Assembly: GCA_015501595.1 (NCBI GenBank)
Contig: JADNRX010000104.1
Location: 1-64,000 of the forward strand
Reading direction: 5' to 3'
DNA from: Hymenopellis radicata
Taxonomy: Eukaryota; Basidiomycota; Agaricomycetes; Agaricales; Physalacriaceae
DNA length: 64,000 nt
The notes beneath the pieces were generated by a model. That model was not told the DNA's origin and searched no databases. It was given only the letters and a program-made list of their open reading frames with translations. The translations under genes were made by a program, and so were the position numbers. Shown here one piece after another: positions 44,280 to 55,604 of this stretch. The first letter of the stretch is position 1, and each line of letters starts with the position of its first letter.

Positions 44280-47200
44280 TCAAGCGCCTATATGAATATA
44301 CGGTACCCATGCTAAAAATGATCCTTCCCCAATTCGCGCGCGTAGTTTCTGCATAGCCAGATGCAAAGCAAGCGCCGACTCCTTATGATCAGGTCGACGA
44401 CCTGTCCCCTCCCTCAAGAGGAAACCATAAACATCATCCGCTACCTGCGGTGCATGGCGATCTGCGATTGACCACATCGTGCCTATAACACTGCAATACC
44501 CAGCCAACAACATGCCTGCCGCCAGATGCAATGACTCCGAAGGAATCTTGTCATAACCAGTCGCAGTCTGACAGGCTGAGAGAAAAGCGAATTCCGCCCG
44601 AGGAAGATGTTCAGCAGCGATATCAGACAACGAAAGTCGAGTCCCGTCGGAAAGGAGCAATGCGCTGCTTGTGGGGCTCGTCGCATCCTGCACACCATGA
44701 CAGGCGAGGTGTACCCAGGTTGCTTCTTTCATCTCCTCCAGGACCCGCTCAGCCGTCGCAGTTTTCTTCACAAGAGCAGTATATTGAGACACGGGTGTTG
44801 CGGGTTGGTCAAGCAACGGCACAACATGCCTTCCCACACGCGTGACCTCGTCCTCAGTGTCGGGAATTGGTACCTGTCCCTTGGCGTAAGGACACGCAAC
44901 AGCTAAGACTTTGATCGTCGAGTCCATAGTGGTATCCTCGCTGGATGTAGGTGGCGTCGATCGAATGATGGAATTTAGAGTTGGAATGTAGGATGAGACA
45001 ACGAAATCGAACACCCGATGGCCCTTTCCAGATAGACTATAATCACCGGCTGCATGGAAAGGCAAGAAGGCAAGTTGTCCTGTCGGACACCATCGCACAT
45101 GCGCTCGGTTTTCACCTTCGTCGCACTAAAAAGGTAAGTAATAATCAGATAAGGGATTTGAAGGAACGTACATTGACCAACGACGGCTGGTGTTCCATAG
45201 CTGCGCAGATAATGGGTAGGACAATCTTGTACCAGAGGTCGGAGAGAATTTGCCTGAATCCGGCATCCATATCGAATTCTTGATCACCCTCGAAGGGTGC
45301 GAGACGACCGGCACGAATTCCCATATCATCCTGAATGAGAGACAACAAATCATCATGCATGCGCTCGACGTCGTCGGAGTCAATTAAGTCCTGAAGGTCA
45401 ACATGCAGAACGTCCTTAGCAGAACCGGGGAAGATGATCAGGGCATCGGAAAAGGACTCGAAAACATTAATGATGACGGCGATACCATCATCAGCGGCAT
45501 TGGATAGGTAGTCGAAATCGTTTGGAAGCAAAAATTTCTCCAAACCAGGGAGTTTACGTGCGTCGGCAATGGCTTCCTGCCATTCAGTTGCAAGCCTGCG
45601 GTGCTTATGCCCTTCAGCCTCTAGAGCGACCTTCCGCTCCTGCCCGTCCTCTTCCACCTGCATCTTCCAAAACTGAGGTGTTGTACAAGATTTAGAAAGG
45701 TCCTTCGCGAGCACAGAGAGCTTCTGTGCCAGTTGTGGATTCCTCCACCAGACATCTTCCACAGGAACACGAAACTGTAGCAGTTGGCCCCAAATTATTG
45801 AACGTCCCTGCTCCAGCCACTCTATCGCAGTATGAAGCTTGTCGAAATATATAGCGACAGCCGCTGCGAAATTAGGAGTCTGGCCGACACTGTAGACCAG
45901 TTGTTGTGCTGTCGTTTGCTTCCGCAGAGCGAGAAATGGCAGCACACGCAAAACTCGCCCTGCCATCAGGATGTCATGTCTATCCTGCATCGGCATGCCA
46001 ATCCAAACTATGCTAGGGATGATAGACATAGCGGTTGTAAAAGCGTCCATTAGCACAGAGGCATGGTCTTCTTCACATGGTAGATTCAGGCCGCATTGAA
46101 CCCAGAGCTGAGCAGCATTGAATCGCTCCATTGCGTCGAGGTTGACAGAGGTAGCCACACGTGAAAGATATGATATGGCGGAACGACCGTCTTCAGGATG
46201 CCTGCCACAGTGCTCGTATCTGGCGCTCAATGCCTGACCCAACCTAGCATCATCCCGGGATCCATCGGACATGCCGGACAAGAGGCGGATAGCCTCTTCC
46301 AAATCCGCCTTATCCCTACAGTATCCAAACCGTGTCACGAGGGTCTGACCAAGTGACAAATTGCCCTCGTCAGAACCACCGTCGGCTAGCTCTCTGTAGA
46401 GGTCAATGGCCTGCCTCAGGTCGGCATCGTCTGCATGTCCGTTCGAGTGGAACCGGATGCTTAACAAGGTCGCAAGATCATCTTTGCCCTCTATTACTTG
46501 AGAACGATCAGAGTCCTCCACGTTCGCAAACAGCTCCTCGTGGATCTTCATGGCCTGGACAAAATCACCGATATCCTCCAAATACTGACAGCGTGCAATC
46601 AATATCGCCTCGCGTGTAGAAAGGTACTCCCGATGTTCGGGGCTACCAACCAATACTCCCGCAAGAGCCTCGTCCACGCACTCCATTGCTCTTTCCATGT
46701 CATGCTCTGCGTGGAGGCGCCGGACCCGCTGCATCAGGCCCACAGCCAACATATGGAGGGCTGAAGGCCGTTCATCCAAGGCCCATTCAGGAAGCGGGAG
46801 TTCTATCGCCTTGTTGATTGACGCCACTGCCATGTCGAGATCTGGGATGTTTTTTGATCTGCAGGCGCGAGCAAAGTACGCCGAAAACATAGTTCTATAC
46901 ATATCGAAGTGGTCGAAGATGAGATCGCCTGAATACGGGCCAGCTAGCAACCGGTCCATAGCTTCGAGCCAGGAGATAGCCTGGTTAAGATCGTCTTCGT
47001 TGCCGGTGGCGCAATAACGGTCGCGGAGGAACTTGGCGAACGACAGCATGCGGATGGTCTTGTCCGCATTAGTGTCGGGGAGGGATGTGGTACAGGAGGC
47101 GAAGTCGAGCTGCATTGGCCTGTCGAGGTCGCCTAAAGCGGCGCGACGTCCTCATACAGCATGCGGGAAAATATGTACATCTGTGTTCTGGACGTAGCAT

Positions 47201-47890
47201 GGCACTCGGTTAGGAGGCCCGCAAAGAAGATGAATGCCTCTAATCGGTCGTCTGCGCTCCTAAGGGCGAGACATCTATTCCGTAGTTTCGAGAACTGCTC
47301 TTCGCTGAGGATGAGAACTGTGTCATCCAGAAGCTCGCAGAGTTCTACGGAGTACATTTTAAAGTCGGCATCAGTCGTTTCCTCTGCAGAGCAATCAAAA
47401 CACGTATGCATACATTGGTAGAAGCTCACCTGAACAAGTTTCGAAAGCCAAAAAGGGGAGCATCGACCGTGCGGCGAGCGGTGTGAGAGATGGCAAAAAC
47501 AAGCTTGCTTTCAAACCGAACTGCATGGCGGGAAAGTTGTCCGATTCCATGATAGCATCATGCATGTATATCAAGTCGCTATGCGTCTGAAGCACATCCT
47601 CCAGGTCAACATATACCGAGCCTAGCTTCACTTGGTCATCGGCGTCGACTCTGAACACATCTACAACAAAGATATCCATGGCCAGTCTATTAATTCATTG
47701 GTCAGTCTAAGACACAAAGTTCGATGGGCACGTACACGATTAGACCGCCGCCATGAAGCACTAGACACCCATCATCATTTCGCATCTTCGGCCGCGATTC
47801 GATTAAATATTGGCCATTTCGCGAAAATTTCACATTGAACGTTCGACTGAGCGAGAGAATACTTGATTCATCGACGATGAACTTCAAGAC
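44280..47890 (-). CDS. C2-like / TPR / CHAT-domain protein
   Basis: A large cytosolic protein ending in a caspase-like CHAT peptidase domain. Minus-strand exons: about 47890-47750 and 47693-47450 (a C2-like beta domain: LSRTFNVKFSRNGQYL, MDIFVVDVFRVDADDQVKLGSVYVDL), 47396-about 47160, a main exon to 45172 with TPR-type repeats (NEDDLNQAISWLEAMD, ADDADLRQAIDLYRELAD, DKADLEEAIRLLSGMS), then a 46-nt intron (45126-45171) and a last exon to 44280. The CHAT domain reads ARVRWCPTGQLAFLPFHAAG-like at its start, ATWVHLACHG (catalytic His) and FAFLSACQTATG (catalytic Cys), then SLHLAAGMLLAGYCSVIGTMWSI. Both dyad residues are present. The junction near 47115-47140 is unresolved: the natural frames differ by one base. 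Function is unknown; CHAT proteases elsewhere cleave effectors in cell-death or CRISPR-associated systems. Confidence 0.78.
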
Positions 47891-49035
47891 GAACTCTAAG
47901 AGAAGTAGTCAGAAACTGATTAACCATCAATCGTGCGCGAGATCACCGGAGAGCAGTACTTTAGGCCTATATGCGCGTAGTCAGATCGAGGTGGAAGGGT
48001 GTAGCGAAGAACATACCTAGGATCCATGCATGGGACACCAAAGAACGTGAGATTTATATAGTAGACACAAGGTCCTTGCCGCGCGCTTGACATGTAGCTG
48101 TTCTAATAGGCACTGCCCTCGATACTGCCTTCGGTGAAAGAACCACCGGAGAACATGTTTGATTGCGGGACGATGAACTAAAAGAGTGACTGAGAGAGTT
48201 TGGAAGGATCATATGTAGCCAACTCACACGCCTCCCAAGCACGCCGTGATGGTGCTTGTCATATTGCCGTCAATCTCCATCATCGACATTGACAGGATGC
48301 ATGAGACGCCCAAAGCTATGCCTCTGCGCGTACCACGTCGAAATTGAACATCCAATCGAGAGGATACATAGCACAGGGGTTTCTGCCGCGCTGTATCACG
48401 ATCAGCTATAAATGGAGAGTCTTCAACTTGTTTGCCGGACGTGATATAGCGGTTGACTCGCGATGATGCTGTTCAAGAAGTAGGGAGCTTCCGCGAACTG
48501 TGGCACAGGATACACAGCGACCAATGAATGGACTCCTGAAGGCCGTACCGTTTATCCTTCGCCATCCGATGCCCTGGTAGGCTGTACAAAGCGGTCGATG
48601 TCCGGGCACCAAGCATCCTATATGAACGTGTGAAAGAGAAGCGCGTTGGGAAAATCCATTGCATTTGGTCAGTTTTTCGATACTGGCAGCAAGTGTCCTA
48701 GGAACTCCGGGCGTTCAGTAATTAAGGTAGTCCTTAAGACAATTGGCTCGGCAAAGAATCACGGAGAATCACGGCGTTTTTTAGAGAAGAAGTAGACGAA
48801 CATCGCATCCGACCGCCGCCGCAATGTGGATTAAGTATGACAAAAAAAGAAGAAGATGGAGGGAAGAAGAAAAAGCGTCGGAGTTGCAAAACCTTCGAAC
48901 CGCACGTTAGCCGAATCGCGAGATGACATCTCAAAGTTTCTGAGAGTCGAGACCGTCACGGCGTCCTTCAACTTCAAGTCAAAAAGAACTTTCAAGTTTC
49001 AATAACTGCTGAGTAGAACTTGGGGAAGGCAAAAA
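47891..49035. other. Region upstream of the CHAT gene, no clear gene
   Basis: A possible first exon of the CHAT gene may lie near 48240 on the minus strand (an ATG followed by a GTGAGT donor), but it is too short to support. Nothing else was recognised up to the tRNA-Pro gene. Confidence 0.35.
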
Positions 49036-49115
49036 GGGCCTCACTGGGAATTGAACCCAGGACCTCCTCGATCGTCCAACCCAAACGAGGAATCATGCGA
49101 CTAGACCATAAGGCC
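49036..49115 (-). tRNA. tRNA-Pro (TGG), with an 8-nt intron
   Basis: On the minus strand the acceptor GGCCTTA faces TGAGGCC, with discriminator C as usual for Pro. The anticodon stem CCTCG pairs with CGAGG around a 15-nt loop, which is a normal 7-nt loop (anticodon TGG) plus 8 nt after position 37. The D-arm TGGTCTAGTCGCATGAT is typical of eukaryotic tRNA-Pro, and the T-arm is CTGGGTTCAATTCCCAG. Confidence 0.88.
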
Positions 49116-49460
49116 GTTATTGGTAGTTTGACCTGTCTAGTCTCGTACTTGGCGCCGACAAACTCCTCCTACCTCGCCCGAGCGCGAGGATGCTTCACTC
49201 CACTCGAGGATGCATCCTCCCAGGGGACGCTCTCACTCACAGGAAGAGATACACTCTACTCCCTCCCTCCTACTATGCGTGCGGGCGTGTTCCCACCCCT
49301 TCTCCGCCCTCCTTCCACCCCGTGTGCGCCTACTGGAGCGGTGTTCGTCTCAACTACAAGTCACACGGCCGTAAAGAGTCCAGAACACAGCAATCAAGCA
49401 GTCAATTAATCTAATACAAAAGATAGGCAGAACATCTAATACTAATACACAACTATACAA

Positions 49461-51757
49461 TCAAGCGTTCTTATCCCGCACGTACGACTTATTCCCATAG
49501 ACCTTCCTCCGATCACGCCTTCGCTGAGCGTTGTCTACTGCTAGAGACGAATTCCGCAGGCGGTGAGCAGCGGGAACGACAACCTTCCGCCTGGACTCCT
49601 TCTCTTGCGTGCCTCCCAAGAGACCCACCGACGACGAGGATTGCTTCCAACCCGCGAGCAGCTGGCTCCCATTTTCTGCTGGAGCTCCAAATGCGGATTT
49701 CATCTGCGACGTCGACCCTCCAAAGGCACCCGTCGGTGTGCTGCTTCCAGCCACAGGCGCAGTCGTACTACCGTCGCTTTGTGCTGGAGGCGTCGAAAAG
49801 AAGGATGAGGCTGCCGCACTGCTTCCACCCGCATGTGCAGTCGACGCTTGGCTCCCATCTTCTGCTGGAGCTCCAAATGCGGATTTCATCTGCGCTGTCG
49901 ACCCTCCAAAGGCACCCGTCGGTGTGCTGCTTCCAGCAGCAGCCGCAGTCGTACTACCGTCGCTTTGCGCTGGAGGCGTCGAAAAGAAGGATGAGGCTGC
50001 TGCGCTGCTTCCACCCGCATGGGCAGTCGACGCTTCTCGAGCTGAAAGTGGAAAGAAGGATCTAGCCTGAGCCGCAGCTTGTCCGCCGACGAATTTGGCG
50101 AAAGGATTCGCGGCCGACCCAAACGCGCTGCTTGGTTGTCCATTCTGCCGGACTGCAGCAGAGACGCCTCCGCTCAACGCCTGAGCCGCAGCTTGTCCAC
50201 AGAACTTGGCGAAAGGATTCGCGGCTGACGTGGAACGGATTGTAGATGGAACCTGTCCGTTCATGAAAGGATTCACGGCTGACGTGGAAGGGATTGTAGA
50301 TGGAACCTGCCCATTCACGACCTCGCCTGTCTGCTCCAGCCCGAAAACAGCCTCTCCGCCGCAACCTCATCCGTCTGCTCTCCTCCAGTCGTAGGAATCT
50401 GACTAGAGGTTGACATAGGCTCCCCGACGGGGAATCGTTAGCTGAGGTTGCAGCTGGTGCCGGGTGTGGGGTATCTAATGTCTGAGACGACAGTGCTTGT
50501 ATATCGTCGAAGGGTGCACCACTTGGGCCTCTGGCTGCGACTGCTCCGTCCTCGTCTCCACTCCAGTTCTAGAACTCGCCACGGCAGCTTTCAAAGCATC
50601 ATCCGCCGCCGCCGCCTTCTTCAAAGCCTCGTCTCTCGCCTTGCGGAGCTCCAACATCTCAACGCTAGCATTCGCCGCAGCAGCTTTCAAAGCATCATCT
50701 GCCGTAGCAGCAGCCTTCAAAGCCTCATCTCTCGCCATGCAGACCGCCCTCGTTTCATCGCGAAGTCCGCGATTCTCCTGCTGCAATTCAGCATTCGCTT
50801 GTCGTAGCTGTTGAATTGCCTCTTCAGCTTCACGGCGAAATTCAAGGAAATGAAGAGGCATATGTTCTTGGCGCGCAGCAACGAGTTGAATCTCTATCTG
50901 TCAGAGGATAAAGTTAGTATGTAGCCGTAGATAATAATATAGGAAAGTAGTTCACTCACAATGTTCTTTTCTCGTTCCAGTTGATCGATTCTCTGGCGTG
51001 CATCTGCCAGCCTGGCTTCAGTGAATTTCACGTCGTTCCGAAGGTCTTCTTCCCGTTTCGTAGAGGCAAGATGCGCGTCATCAAGCGCCTTCCTTGCATG
51101 ATCGACGATAGCCTGTGTACCCGGTGATACACCTCTTGGGTTCGCATTAGATTGACGCGACTCTGTCGTTGGCCGGTCTGGGTGTGATGATTGGGGAGCA
51201 TGCGGCGTCGGAGATCGAAGTCGAGGACGTTTGTTAGAGCTCGTATCACTCTCTGGCGGTTTAGACGCCCGTCGTTTGGATGGCGTAACGGTTGGAGAAG
51301 ACCGTCGTGTTTTTGAGGCGGCGACAGCCGCCACAACATTTGGTCGAGCGCGACTTCCAGACGAGGTGATAGGCTCCAATGCCGATGAGAACGAAGGTAA
51401 CTTGTCAGTTTCCTTCTGTCGTCGAAGAGGATGGGTCCAGCGCTGATCGCTCGTGCCTTCATCGCGGATACGTTTCCGCCGTCCAAAGAACAGCGGCTCT
51501 GTTGCTTTTCGCGGGATGGCGGGTGCCGGCACGCGACAGTGCGTTGGAAAATAGGGCGTCAACGGAAGCTTGTCGAGGTCGCAGTCCGGTTCCAAGGATC
51601 GTCGCCTTCCCGGACCAGATGCGTACTTGTCTTGAGTACGTCCTTTCAGGTAGATAACGTCTCCTGGACGCGCATTAACATGAGTAAGAGGCGTTTATTG
51701 GAGAAATAGAGGCGTCCCACCTGTGATGTACTTGCAGATGATTGTGGCGGAGTGCAT
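49461..51757 (-). pseudogene. Coiled-coil protein with Ala/Ser/Phe-rich repeats, frameshifted
   Basis: The family was not recognised. Reading from about 51757 (MHSATIICKYIT, spliced to GDVIYLKGRTQDKYASGPG), the first part is basic and Ser/Pro-rich (SKRRASKPPESDTSSNKRPRL, likely nuclear). A long coiled coil follows (KREEDLRNDVKFTEARLADAR..., then after a 62-nt intron IEIQLVAARQEH and EEAIQQLRQANAELQQENRGL). Next are alanine-rich heptads with a repeated RDEALKAAA/ADDALKAAA unit. The C-terminus has two NGQVPSTI-STSA-NPF repeats, then two 62-residue repeats containing SSFFSTPPAQSDGS and GAFGGST-QMKSAFGAP, reminiscent of FxFG/FG nucleoporin sequence. One-base shifts near 50340 and 50425 break the frame. 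An upstream exon starting at 51997 (MSIFPLYQS) may belong to it. Confidence 0.55.
49664..50035 (-). repeat. Two 186-bp tandem repeats inside the coiled-coil gene
   Basis: Units 49664-49849 and 49850-50035 are highly similar and in frame (62 residues). Differences are mostly single substitutions, so the duplication is recent relative to the gene. Confidence 0.9.
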
Positions 51758-51997
51758 TGTCGAACCGGGAGTTAAAGTTTTGTCTCTGGGACACCATTAG
51801 CAATCGTCGTGTATAACAAGAACATGATAGCGCACCAGTCTAAACGCCATGCGGATAGCACTCGGTTCCAGAATGCGCTGCAAGAGACTCTTCCTTGGTG
51901 CGGGAGGCGAATGTGCTTCGGATGTGCGCCGCGGTCGATGGTGGAATTGTGGTGCTGTGCTAGTCGATGCCGATTGGTAGAGTGGGAATATTGACAT

Positions 51998-52432
51998 CAG
52001 GTATGGAAAGGAAGCGTAGGTATGGAAGACATGATGGGAATGGAGGGTTTTATGGAAGGAAGGACCAGAACAACAAGGCTGTTGTTTATTGTTCTTGCGG
52101 TTCTTGTTCTCGTTGGCGACAAATCGTCATCAAGGAAGGCCCTCGAGAAAGACAAGAACCCTGAAGCATCGCGCATTGGGCCATCGAGTAAAGGTCGCTC
52201 GAATTTAGGATTGCTTTGTCTTCTGAGAGGTAAATCAAAATCAGATTCCACTAGCAGCGAACAAGAAGTACGCACGAGAGAAACGCGTTATCTGGTAATG
52301 AAAGTCTGAGTAGAAGTCCGGGATAGGCATTCTCATGGTCGCGGTCAGAATTAAAGGTGCAAGCAAGCCAGAAGCAAGCAAACATCGCGGTTACTCCAAA
52401 AGTTCGATAGTGCATCCCTTATCCAATCTACA
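51998..52432. other. Stretch between coiled-coil gene and tRNA-Ala
   Basis: Open frames exist on both strands (52022-52309 plus with a hydrophobic LLFIVLAVLVLVG segment; an overlapping minus frame), but neither has family features. No call is made. Confidence 0.35.
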
Positions 52433-52507
52433 GGGCACATGGTGTAGTTGGTTTATCACGCCCGCTTAGCATGCGGGAGGTGTTGGGTTCAATTCCCAAT
52501 GTGTCCA
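52433..52507 (+). tRNA. tRNA-Ala (AGC), intronless
   Basis: Acceptor GGGCACA/TGTGTCC (one G-T pair), anticodon stem CCCGC/GCGGG around the loop TTAGCAT (anticodon AGC), T-arm TTGGG-TTCAATT-CCCAA, discriminator A. It is the same tRNA as at 38912 without the 7-nt insertion. No T-run terminator appears immediately after the gene; TTTTTT occurs about 25 bp downstream. Confidence 0.9.
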
Positions 52508-52558
52508 TATGAAGAATGAAACACATTTTTTGGTGGTGGTTAAAAAGTTATTCTGGAA

Positions 52559-53220
52559 TAGGGAGTAGGGTGGTGCAGTAAACCCCCGGGGGTGTTAGTA
52601 ACGGTATTGATACCGACCCCCCGGGAGGCCTTAGTTTTGAAACTGTTTCTAACGGTTTCGATACCGGCACGTGATGTGGCGCAGCGGTGTGCCGCCCTCA
52701 TCCCGCCCTTGTCCCGCCACTCTCAGCTTCTCGCCAGCGCGCCGTCACGTGAAGCGATCACGTGCCGGTATCGAAACCTACCTCCCGACCCCCGACAGTT
52801 TCAATACCGTATCAATACCGTTAATAACCGCAGTAAACCCGAGGTGTATCAGAACCTAGGGTTTACTGCACCACCCTAATAGGGAGAGATACCCCAATTT
52901 TTGGGTGTTATTAACCATTATTAACGGTTACTAACCTCCATGTGATGCTGTGTGGCGCATTTTCTCGTTCATGCTCAGATTTTTGGCTCTGATGGTGCAG
53001 AAAGGTTCTGCCATGTTTCTAGCTTATAAATAGCATTTATTGTGGGTCCTAGCTACCCTTTTACCTGTTCCTGCCTGGTCCCGCCGCTTCCCGCCGCCGA
53101 CACCTGCCCGCTGATCACATGCCTAAGGTTATTAACACCCCCTCCAGCGGGTGTTATTAACCGTTAATAACCGGTTAAATATCCAACGGCGCGATATTGG
53201 GGTATCTCTGCGCAACCCTA
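52559..53220. mobile_element. hAT-like MITE with TAGGG ends, interrupted by another MITE
   Basis: The right end ATCTCTGCGCAACCCTA and the left AGAGATACCCCAATT are the family termini of the element at 38393; the left end has lost the TTGCGC part of the TIR. The interior has the same TTATTAACCG repeats. No clean 8-bp target duplication is visible, because the left tip is altered. The element itself is about 340 bp once the insertion 52566-52878 and its duplication are removed. It begins about 50 bp beyond the 3' end of the tRNA-Ala gene. Confidence 0.75.
52566..52878. mobile_element. hAT-like MITE (TAGGGTGGTGCAG type) nested in the previous element
   Basis: The 313-bp element has ends TAGGGTGGTGCAGTAAACC and the exact reverse complement, flanked by the 8-bp duplication ATAGGGAG (52558-52565 and 52879-52886). 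The interior has GGTATTGATACCG-like and GGTTTCGATACCGGC palindromic repeats. No coding capacity. It inserted at the tip of a related TAGGG element. Confidence 0.88.
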
Positions 53221-53446
53221 TTCCAGGAATTTGGATTCTGAATGATGATTCATGAATCTGGATTCTGGTTGAAAAGCTAGGCCTAGCTGATCAAAACCTA
53301 AGGTTCCACTACTTAGTTACTTCTGGCTGGTCAAGAAGTACTGGTACTGGATGTTGTCCCCGACTCGTTCATTTCACGGCACCGAAGTAGTACAATGGAC
53401 ACCTCCTAGCAATACAAACCAAAGCAAGGATCACCATAAATCATCT

Positions 53447-55604
53447 CTACTTCCTCACATACCTCCCATCCTTCCCAACCTCATCCCACCTCTTCTCCCT
53501 CATATCCCTCGCGCGCTCATTAATACTCTCCACCTCCTGCGTATCCGGGAACCCAATATTCCAATAATCCGGCGGCGTCCCGCCCTGCGCCCACTGATGC
53601 CGATGCCGCGATATGCCCTTCTTCCTTTCACGTCTCGGTGTTGTCACCGGGGACGCCTTCTTGTTGGGTTCAGGGCTCTTCCACAGGGGCATGCCCTGCC
53701 TTGGTGGCAGTGGACCCACGCCCTCGTAGTAGTCTCGACAACACTCGCAGTCTCCGCCGTGTAGATTTCGGCGTTTCTCCTTCCCGCGCACGACCTCCTC
53801 GTATGCGTAATCAAGCCCGTCGTTTCGTGACGGATCGATGGCGAATGTAGCGTTGATAGTGGTGTTGTGCGCATCGTGTTGTGGAGTAGCACCGATGTTG
53901 GAGTAACGCCCACGGCCCTTGTACTTGGAATAGTCGATACCCTCCGGGATCTTGGGTTTGGGTTTAGCTTTGGACGTCGATGCAGATGAAGAAGCGAGAG
54001 AAAAGTCGTCGACAGGCTCATTCTTCACAGCCAACGGCCGCGTCTTCGTACGCCGAGGGCTTGTCGAGAAACCCGTGCTAAGGCGTAAAGGTTCTCGTGC
54101 GGGTAACTCTTCGCTGACACGCCGTTTCTTCGTGGGTCTATCGGGCAAATCTATGTTCGTGTCAAAGGGTGCTGTCAATTGACAATATGAGAATCGTAGC
54201 ATCGAAAAGAGCAGATCACAAACATTTCGGTGGTGGAAGTATAGTTCTTTGATGGCCTAGCAAGGTACGATAAGAACATGACAGGACATAGAGGAATGTC
54301 ACTTACTAGGTGAATCCCATAATCGTTTCCCTGACATGGGACCGGAGGCAAATGGCACTGAAAACAGGTCAGATAGAACAAACTTGCTTGACAGATAAAA
54401 CCGAACGTTTCGACTTGGCTCCCGCATTCTTCTTCGGGCTGGTTTCTGCAACGCAAGTCAGCGAACAGGAACATTGAGAAGAACAAAGACCTACGAGGCA
54501 AGTCGAATTTAACTCGGCCGGGGGTCTTTCTTATTGGACTTGACGCTCGTCTACGCGCTGCCGGCGTTCGTATTGGGCTGGATGCTGCTGACATTTGAGA
54601 TTATGGATGAAAGAGAAAGCGAAAAACATACCTCTAGAGTCATCCTCTGTTTCAGAGTCGGAATCTGGCGCGAGTATCTGTGGTAATCGATACGCTTTGT
54701 CAGACGGTGTCAAAGAGGTTGTAGCCGGGACGTCCGTGGAAACGGCGTTTCGGAAAGGTGAGGATGCTATGCACCCGCGGGGAGAATCAAGCAGATGTTT
54801 AGACGTCGATGCGATGGGTGTAGATAGTGGGCGCGATGTCTTCCTTCGCGTCGGACTGGCAGAAAGCGAGCGCTTAGTGGCCTTGGGTTTAGGATCATTT
54901 TCCTTGTCCTCGCTCTCAAACAGTAGCGCTAGGCGGAGGTCATATAGTGAATCGTTAAGAGACGAGAATAGAAACACACCACCGTCGACTGTAAGGATCT
55001 CCCGGATTAGTTCAGGTGTCAACTCTGTAAGTCCGCGTAACTTGATCTCCTTGTCGAATAAAGCCTGCTTGAAGTTCTTCCATTTCGTAAAATCAGTCTT
55101 GTACCGCTCTCCTAGGCGGTCCTTCTTGCTCAATATCTCGTCATAACGGGATCGTAGTTCAGCGACTTCTACTTCCAATCTAGACGAGGGTTAGACATGG
55201 ATAAAGAAAAAGAATACGAAGATAACGTACGCCCGAATGGTCTTTGCTTGCGCATGCTCCTGGGCTTCGGCGTCGTCCAATCTATCCTTCATCTCAGCGT
55301 TCTCGCCTCTTATGCTTTCAATCTCTTTCCTAAGCCCATCCACCAAGTCGACAGTCCCCTTGTACGAGACTTCGTGATCTGCAAGGTCCACGACCAGCAA
55401 AGCCTCCTGGAGATCCCTAAATCCGAGCACCTGCGCGAACTGTTCTGCCTGCGCAGACGCAGCGTGTTTCGTCTTCATCATCGCCGCATTGGCTTGCTTG
55501 AGTCGCTCATAGCGCGCATCACGCGCTGCGAGCTCTGCGCGATGTTTCTCGAGTACGGCTTTGTCCCGTTCACGCAGTTTGGCTCCAGAATAGGCCTCAG
55601 CCAT
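53447..55604 (-). CDS. ctp1: CtIP/Sae2/Ctp1-like DNA end-resection factor
   Basis: This is a cofactor of the Mre11-Rad50-Nbs1 nuclease that starts resection of double-strand breaks in the nucleus. The start at 55604 (MAEAYSGAKLRERDKAVLEKHRAEL) opens a long N-terminal coiled coil, spliced at IRA/LEVEVAELRSRYDEIL (the tetramerisation region in the family). The middle is Ser/Pro/Arg-rich with SASPTRRKTSRPLS and SSPIRTP sites typical of CDK/ATM regulation, spread over several small exons (about 54633-54490 and 54430-54300). The last exon (54172-53447) holds the conserved C-terminal domain: the CxxC-type zinc part LHGGDCECCRDYYEGVGPLPP, then the hallmark ISRHRHQW, TPPDYWNIGFPDTQEVE. The frame is intact in this exon. 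Position in the window suggests a normal single-copy gene. Confidence 0.85.

Noticed and set aside
52559..53220. 8-bp target duplication for the outer TAGGG element
   Set aside because: The flanks TTCTGGAA and TTCCAGGA are not identical; the left tip of the element is altered, so no duplication is claimed.
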